Shown: one piece after another, positions 49,493 to 54,095 of the stretch
Position numbering within the stretch: position 1 is the stretch's first letter
Layout of the letters: every line of letters starts with the position of its first letter
Assembly (NCBI GenBank): GCA_017848965.1
Contig: JAFIHA010000006.1
Coordinates: forward strand, 1-54,095
From: Dechloromonas aromatica (nom. nud.)
GTDB taxonomy: Bacteria > Pseudomonadota > Gammaproteobacteria > Burkholderiales > Rhodocyclaceae
DNA: 54,095 nt
Direction: 5' to 3'
Notes under the pieces: generated by a model
Database searches by the model: none
The model's input: only the letters and a program-made list of their open reading frames with translations
What the model was told of the DNA's origin: nothing
Made by a program: the position numbers and the translations under genes

Positions 49493-50947
49493 ATGAAACA
49501 GATACTGAACTTCATCAACGGCGAATTCGTCGCCACTGGCAAACAGTTCCAGAAGCGCTCGCCGCTCGACAACAGCCTGATCGGCATGGTGCACGAGGCC
49601 GGCAAGGCCGAGGTCGATGCCGCCGTGCGCGCCGCCCGCGAAGCCCTTGATGGGCCGTGGGGGCGGATGACCGTGGTCGAGCGCACCGATATCCTGAACC
49701 GCGTTGCCGACGAGATCACCCGTCGCTTCAACGAATTCCTCGACGCCGAGTGCGCCGATACCGGCAAGCCGAAGAGCCTCGCCTCGCATATCGACATCCC
49801 GCGCGGCGCCGCCAACTTCAAGATCTTCGCCGACGTGATCAAGAACGCGCCGACCGAGTTCTTCGAAATGGCGACGCCGGACGGCAAGGGTGCCATCAAC
49901 TACGCGATGCGCCGGCCGGTCGGTGTGGTCGGTGTTGTCTGCCCGTGGAACCTGCCGCTGCTGCTGATGACCTGGAAGGTCGGCCCGGCGCTCGCCTGCG
50001 GCAACACGGTGGTGGTCAAGCCGTCGGAAGAAACCCCGTCCACGGCGACCCTGCTCGGCGAAGTGATGAACGCCTGCGGCGTGCCGAAGGGCGTCTATAA
50101 CGTCGTGCATGGTTTCGGTCCCGATTCGGCCGGCGAATTCCTGACCACCAACCAGGGCGTCAACGCCATCACCTTCACCGGCGAGACGCGCACCGGTGCC
50201 GCCATCATGAAGGCCGCCGCCGACGGCGCCCGGCCGGTGTCGCTGGAAATGGGCGGCAAGAATCCGGCCATCGTCTTCGCCGACGCCAACCTCGACGTCG
50301 CCATCGAAGCCACCATTCGTTCCTGCTTCTCCAACTGTGGCCAGGTCTGCCTCGGCACCGAGCGCGTCTATGTCGAACGCCCGCTGTTCGACAGCTTCGT
50401 CGCTCGCCTCAAGGAAGGCGCCGAGAAGCTCAAGCTCGGCGTGCCGGGCGATGCTTCCGCCAACATGGGGCCGCTGATCAGCCAGGAGCACCGCAACAAG
50501 GTGCTCTCCTACTACCGGAAGGCGGTGGACGAGGGTGCCACCGTCGTCACCGGCGGTGGCGTGCCCGAGATGCCGGGCGAACTGGTCAACGGTGCCTGGG
50601 TGCAGCCGACCATCTGGACCGGCATCGACGAGAACGCCGCAGTGGTGCGCGAGGAAATCTTCGGGCCCTGTACGACGGTGATGCCGTTCGACAGCGAAGA
50701 GGAAGTCATCAAGCGCGCCAACGGCACCGACTACGGGCTGGCCGCCTCGGTGTTCACCCAGGACGTCAATCGCGCCCACCGCGTCGCCGGGCGCATCGAA
50801 GCCGGTCTGGTCTGGGTCAACAGCTGGTTCCTGCGCGACTTGCGCACGCCGTTCGGCGGCTCGAAAAACTCCGGCATCGGCCGCGAGGGCGGCGTGCATT
50901 CGCTCGAGTTCTACACCGAACTCAAGAACGTCTGCATCAAGCTGTAA
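49493..50947 (+). CDS. dmpC: 2-hydroxymuconic semialdehyde dehydrogenase
   Basis: 484 residues of the aldehyde dehydrogenase superfamily, oxidising the ring-cleavage product with NAD+ to 4-oxalocrotonate in the oxalocrotonate branch. Features are NAD-binding GVVGVVCPWNLPLLLMTW and NTVVVKPSEETPSTA, catalytic Glu in VSLEMGGKNPAIV, catalytic Cys in SNCGQVCLGTERVYV, and the late EEIFGPCTTVMPF. Length and start (MKQILNFINGEFVATGKQFQ) match DmpC/XylG. It follows the GlcG-like gene by 30 nt. Confidence 0.96.
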   Translation: MKQILNFINGEFVATGKQFQKRSPLDNSLIGMVHEAGKAEVDAAVRAAREALDGPWGRMTVVERTDILNRVADEITRRFNEFLDAECADTGKPKSLASHIDIPRGAANFKIFADVIKNAPTEFFEMATPDGKGAINYAMRRPVGVVGVVCPWNLPLLLMTWKVGPALACGNTVVVKPSEETPSTATLLGEVMNACGVPKGVYNVVHGFGPDSAGEFLTTNQGVNAITFTGETRTGAAIMKAAADGARPVSLEMGGKNPAIVFADANLDVAIEATIRSCFSNCGQVCLGTERVYVERPLFDSFVARLKEGAEKLKLGVPGDASANMGPLISQEHRNKVLSYYRKAVDEGATVVTGGGVPEMPGELVNGAWVQPTIWTGIDENAAVVREEIFGPCTTVMPFDSEEEVIKRANGTDYGLAASVFTQDVNRAHRVAGRIEAGLVWVNSWFLRDLRTPFGGSKNSGIGREGGVHSLEFYTELKNVCIKL

Positions 50948-50958
50948 GGCGCATCGGC

Positions 50959-51783
50959 ATGTCCGCCAACTCTCCCGAAATCGGCCAGCGCATCGTCGCT
51001 GCCGGCATCGCGACCAACTACCACGATGTGGGGAGCGGGGCGCCGGTGCTGCTGATCCACGGCTCCGGCCCCGGCGTCACCGCCTGGGCCAACTGGCGGC
51101 TGGTGCTGCCGGAACTGGGCAAGACCTGCCGGGCGATTGCGCCCGACATGGTCGGCTTCGGCTACACCGAGCCGCCGGCCGGCATCGACTACAACATCGA
51201 CGCCTGGGTGGCGCACGCGGTCGGCCTGCTTGACGCGCTGGGCATCGAGCGGACCGACCTGATCGGCAACTCCTTCGGCGGCGCCATCGCGCTGGCGCTG
51301 GCCATCCGTCATCCGCAACGGGTGCGCCGGCTGGTGCTGATGGGCAGCGTCGGCGTGCCCTTTGCCATCACGCCGGAACTTGACGCGGTCTGGGGCTACC
51401 AGCCGTCACTGGCGGCGATGCGCGGTTTGCTCGACATCTTCGCCCACGACCGCGGGCTGGTTACCGACGAACTGGCCGAGCTGCGCTACCAGGCGAGCAT
51501 CCGGCCCGGCTTCCAGGAATCGTTCGCGGCGATGTTCCCGGCCCCGCGTCAGCGCTGGGTCGATGCGATGGCCAGCGCCGAGGCCGACATCCGGGCGATC
51601 CAGCACAAGACGCTGATCATTCACGGCCGCGACGACCGGGTCATTCCGCTGAGCAACTCGCAGACCCTGAACCGCTGGATCGACGACTCGCAACTGCACG
51701 TCTTCGGCCGCTGCGGCCACTGGGTGCAGATCGAGCACAGCGCCGATTTCAACCATCTGGTCGGCCATTTCCTGGCCGACTGA
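50959..51783 (+). CDS. dmpD: 2-hydroxymuconic semialdehyde hydrolase
   Basis: 274 residues, alpha/beta-hydrolase fold. The oxyanion segment is LLIHGSGPGVTAWANWRLVL, the nucleophile elbow GNSFGGAIALALA (Ser), the acid is in IIHGRDDRVIPLSNS (Asp) and the catalytic His in FGRCGHWVQIEHS. It cleaves 2-hydroxymuconic semialdehyde (or methyl derivatives) to formate and 2-hydroxypenta-2,4-dienoate, the hydrolytic branch of the pathway. It begins 11 nt after dmpC. Confidence 0.95.
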   Translation: MSANSPEIGQRIVAAGIATNYHDVGSGAPVLLIHGSGPGVTAWANWRLVLPELGKTCRAIAPDMVGFGYTEPPAGIDYNIDAWVAHAVGLLDALGIERTDLIGNSFGGAIALALAIRHPQRVRRLVLMGSVGVPFAITPELDAVWGYQPSLAAMRGLLDIFAHDRGLVTDELAELRYQASIRPGFQESFAAMFPAPRQRWVDAMASAEADIRAIQHKTLIIHGRDDRVIPLSNSQTLNRWIDDSQLHVFGRCGHWVQIEHSADFNHLVGHFLAD

Positions 51784-51800
51784 AACGAGGAAACAAGACG

Positions 51801-52583
51801 ATGGAACAAGCACAAATCCTGCAACTGGGCGACGAACTCTACGAGGCGCTGGCCAGCCGCCAGACGATCAGCCCGCTGACCTCGCGCGGCTTCGACATCA
51901 CGATCGAGGACGCCTACCACATCCAGCAGCAGATGCTGGCCCGCCGCCTGGCCAATGGCGAGAAGGTGATCGGCAAGAAGATCGGCGTCACCAGCAAGGT
52001 GGTGATGGACATGCTCGGCGTCTACCAGCCGGACTTCGGCTACCTGCTCGACGGCATGGTGTACAACGAAGGCGAGTCGATCCCGATGGATACGCTGATC
52101 CAGCCCAAGGCGGAAGGCGAGATCGCCTTCGTGCTGAAGAAAGATCTGATGGGGCCGGGCGTTACCAACGCCGACGTGCTGGCCGCCACCGAAGGCGTCA
52201 TGGCCTGCTTCGAGATCGTCGATTCGCGCATCCAGGACTGGAAGATCAAGATCCAGGACACCGTCGCCGATAACGCCTCGTGCGGCGTCTTCGTGCTCGG
52301 CGACCGCCTGGTCGATCCGAAGAAGCTGGACCTGACGATGTGCGGCATGGTTGTCGAGAAGAACGGCGAGATCATCGGCACCGGCGCCGGCGCCGCCGCG
52401 CTCGGCTCGCCGGTCAATGCCGTCGCCTGGCTGGCCAATACCCTGGGCAAGCTCGGCATTCCGCTGAAGGCCGGCGAGGTCATCCTCTCCGGTTCGCTGG
52501 CGCCGCTGTTCCCGGTCAAGGCCGGCGACAGCCTGCGCGTCACCGTCGGCGGCATCGGCGGCTGCTCCGTGCGTTTCGTCTGA
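51801..52583 (+). CDS. dmpE: 2-oxopent-4-enoate hydratase
   Basis: 260 residues, GAGGA ribosome site. A member of the fumarylacetoacetase-like hydratase group (DmpE/XylJ/MhpD). Metal-binding residues lie in KAEGEIAFVLKKDL and ACFEIVDSRIQDWK; further conserved parts are KKIGVTSKVVMDMLGV and SPVNAVAWLANTLGKLGIPL. It adds water to 2-oxopent-4-enoate, giving 4-hydroxy-2-oxovalerate for the aldolase DmpG, which is expected beyond the right edge. Confidence 0.95.
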   Translation: MEQAQILQLGDELYEALASRQTISPLTSRGFDITIEDAYHIQQQMLARRLANGEKVIGKKIGVTSKVVMDMLGVYQPDFGYLLDGMVYNEGESIPMDTLIQPKAEGEIAFVLKKDLMGPGVTNADVLAATEGVMACFEIVDSRIQDWKIKIQDTVADNASCGVFVLGDRLVDPKKLDLTMCGMVVEKNGEIIGTGAGAAALGSPVNAVAWLANTLGKLGIPLKAGEVILSGSLAPLFPVKAGDSLRVTVGGIGGCSVRFV

Positions 52584-52593
52584 GGCCGCGGCA

Positions 52594-53388
52594 ATGGATC
52601 TGCAAATCAACGGCAAGACGGCGCTGGTCACCGGCTCGACCGCCGGCATCGGCTTCGCCATCGCCGCCGAACTGGCGCGCGAGGGGGCCGTGGTCACCAT
52701 CAATGGCCGCAGTCAGGCCGGCATCGATGCGGCGCTCGGCCGCCTGCGTGAGCAGGTGCCGGGCGCCCGCGTCAGCGGTGTTGCCGCCGACCTGGCAACG
52801 GCCGCCGGCTGCGCCGCACTGTTTGCCGCCTGCCCGCAGGCCGACATCGTCGTGAACAACCTCGGCATCTTCGACCCGGCGCCCTTCGAGGCGATTGCCG
52901 ACAGCGAGTGGCAGCGCTTCTTCGACACCAACGTGATGAGTGGCGTGCGCGTCGCCCGTCACTACCTGCCGGCGATGAAGGCCGCCAACTGGGGCCGTAT
53001 CGTCTTCATCTCCAGCGAATCCGGCATCAACACGCCGGGCGAGATGGTGCATTACGGCATGACCAAGTCGGCCCAGCTCGCCGTTTCCCGCGGCCTGGCG
53101 CAGAGCTGCGCCGGCACCGGCGTCACGGTCAATGCCGTGCTGCCCGGACCGACCCGCTCGGAAGGCGTCGCCGATTTCTTCGCCAAGCTCGCCGCCGACG
53201 CCGGCATCGCTGTCGACGAGATGGAGCGCCGCTTCTTCGCCGAGGGCCGGCCGACCTCGATCCTCAAACGCATGATAGCCCCCGCCGAAGTGGCGGCGCT
53301 GGTCGCCTACGTCTGCAGCGCGCGAGCGTCGGCGACGACCGGCGCGGCGCTGCGCGTCGAGGGCGGCGTTGTTTCCACCATGTGTTGA
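52594..53388 (+). CDS. SDR-family oxidoreductase inserted in the meta operon
   Basis: 264 residues, Rossmann-fold short-chain dehydrogenase. The cofactor loop is [19 protein letters not shown] (TGxxxGIG), the NNLG motif [10 protein letters not shown], catalytic Ser in [10 protein letters not shown] and the YxxxK pair in [36 protein letters not shown] and EGGVVSTM close it. SDR enzymes are not part of the standard dmp order, in which dmpF directly follows dmpE. It may act on a side-chain alcohol/ketone of alkylphenol intermediates or be a later insertion. It starts 10 nt after dmpE and is cotranscribed. Confidence 0.9.
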   Translation: MDLQINGKTALVTGSTAGIGFAIAAELAREGAVVTINGRSQAGIDAALGRLREQVPGARVSGVAADLATAAGCAALFAACPQADIVVNNLGIFDPAPFEAIADSEWQRFFDTNVMSGVRVARHYLPAMKAANWGRIVFISSESGINTPGEMVHYGMTKSAQLAVSRGLAQSCAGTGVTVNAVLPGPTRSEGVADFFAKLAADAGIAVDEMERRFFAEGRPTSILKRMIAPAEVAALVAYVCSARASATTGAALRVEGGVVSTMC

Positions 53389-53411
53389 CCCTGACAACAA
53401 GGACTATCCCC

Positions 53412-54095
53412 ATGACCCAGAAAATCAAATGCGCACTGATCGGTCCCGGCAATATCGGCACCGATCTGCTCTACAAACTCAAGCGCAGCCCCTTCCTCGA
53501 ACCGGCCTGGATGGTCGGCATCGATCCCGAATCGGAAGGCCTCAAGCGGGCCGCCGAAATGGGCCTGAAAGTCACCGCCGGCGGTGTCGACGGCTTGCTG
53601 CCGCATGTGCTGGCAGACAACATCCAGATCGCCTTCGACGCGACCTCGGCCTACGTCCATGCCGAAAACTCGCGCAAGCTGAACGAACTCGGTGTGCTGA
53701 TGATCGACCTGACGCCGGCCGCCATCGGTCCCTACTGCGTGCCGCCGGTCAACCTCGTCGAGCATGTCGGCAAGCGCGAGATGAACGTCAACATGGTCAC
53801 CTGCGGCGGCCAGGCGACGATCCCGATGGTTGCCGCGGTGTCCCGCGTGCAGCCGGTGGCCTACGGCGAAATCGTCGCCACCGTCTCGTCCAAGTCGGCT
53901 GGCCCCGGCACGCGCAAGAACATCGACGAATTCACCCGCACCACCGCCGGTGCCGTCGAGAAGGTCGGCGGCGCGAAGAAGGGCAAGGCGATCATCATCA
54001 TCAACCCGGCCGAGCCGCCGCTGATCATGCGCGACACCGTGCATTGCCTGACCGAAACGGCGCCCGACCAAGCCAAGATCACCGAGTCGATCCAC
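53412..54095 (+). CDS. dmpF: Acylating acetaldehyde dehydrogenase, partial at right edge
   Basis: 228 codons of an open frame from ATG 53412 to the window end; the usual length is about 300-312. NAD-binding [18 protein letters not shown], then [35 protein letters not shown] and the catalytic Cys in [38 protein letters not shown] follows. It converts acetaldehyde, delivered by channel from the aldolase DmpG, to acetyl-CoA. Its position after the SDR gene makes it the last visible gene of the meta operon. Confidence 0.96.
   Translation, partial: MTQKIKCALIGPGNIGTDLLYKLKRSPFLEPAWMVGIDPESEGLKRAAEMGLKVTAGGVDGLLPHVLADNIQIAFDATSAYVHAENSRKLNELGVLMIDLTPAAIGPYCVPPVNLVEHVGKREMNVNMVTCGGQATIPMVAAVSRVQPVAYGEIVATVSSKSAGPGTRKNIDEFTRTTAGAVEKVGGAKKGKAIIIINPAEPPLIMRDTVHCLTETAPDQAKITESIH

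Overview
The window is GC-rich DNA whose gene content and codon use fit a betaproteobacterium, most likely Rhodocyclales (Dechloromonas/Azonexus-like). Indicators are a complete DmpKLMNOP-type phenol hydroxylase with a meta-cleavage operon, a CcoG/NorE respiratory pair, a large complement of hybrid kinases and c-di-GMP proteins, and a chromosomal integron integrase. The genus is an inference; no database search was possible.

Left part (1-14 kb). The window opens in the 3' end of a group II intron (maturase C-terminus plus domain V/VI) that appears to sit in an integron attC-type site. A single cassette-like ORF follows on the minus strand, and then a divergent integron integrase (intI) with a LexA-like box in its upstream region: the edge of a chromosomal integron. 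Housekeeping genes come next: AbrB-type protein, rarA, an M14 carboxypeptidase with a 14-nt homopolymer tract, serS, mltF, tRNA-Ser(CGA), a PhnD-fused hybrid kinase, a BASS transporter, tRNA-Gly(GCC), tRNA-Val(GAC) and a MocR-type regulator. A scarred patch (13.1-14.4 kb) holds a zinc-finger-like hypothetical gene, an IS remnant and a broken small ORF.

Middle (14-31 kb). norE-like and ccoG genes diverge from a perfect 8-bp-arm inverted repeat. A GNAT acetyltransferase and a repetitive glycine-rich solenoid protein form a pair. dctA lies behind an 18-bp perfect palindrome. A tightly overlapping six-gene operon then joins a GAF-SpoIIE phosphatase-HATPase switch protein, a STAS protein and an Mla/MCE lipid transporter (permease, ATPase, MlaD, lipoprotein). 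This is the most unusual functional linkage in the window. A YejBEF-like peptide transporter without a binding protein, and mltD with a histone-like basic tail, complete this part.

Right part (31.7-54 kb). A chemoreceptor is followed by a translationally coupled hybrid kinase and a REC-REC-GGDEF-EAL-REC protein. The aromatic catabolic island then begins: a LysR regulator, a DmpR/XylR-type sigma54 activator, and divergently a sigma54 promoter reading dmpKLMNOP and a DmpQ/XylT-type ferredoxin. A GntR regulator is divergent from catechol 2,3-dioxygenase, a GlcG-like protein, dmpC, dmpD, dmpE, an SDR oxidoreductase and a dmpF that runs off the right edge. Phenol would be hydroxylated to catechol, ring-cleaved to 2-hydroxymuconic semialdehyde and degraded toward pyruvate and acetyl-CoA. 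The aldolase and the tautomerase/decarboxylase genes are expected just beyond the window. Shared sequence elements (a 13-bp motif and a 10-bp palindrome) link the regulatory regions of this island.
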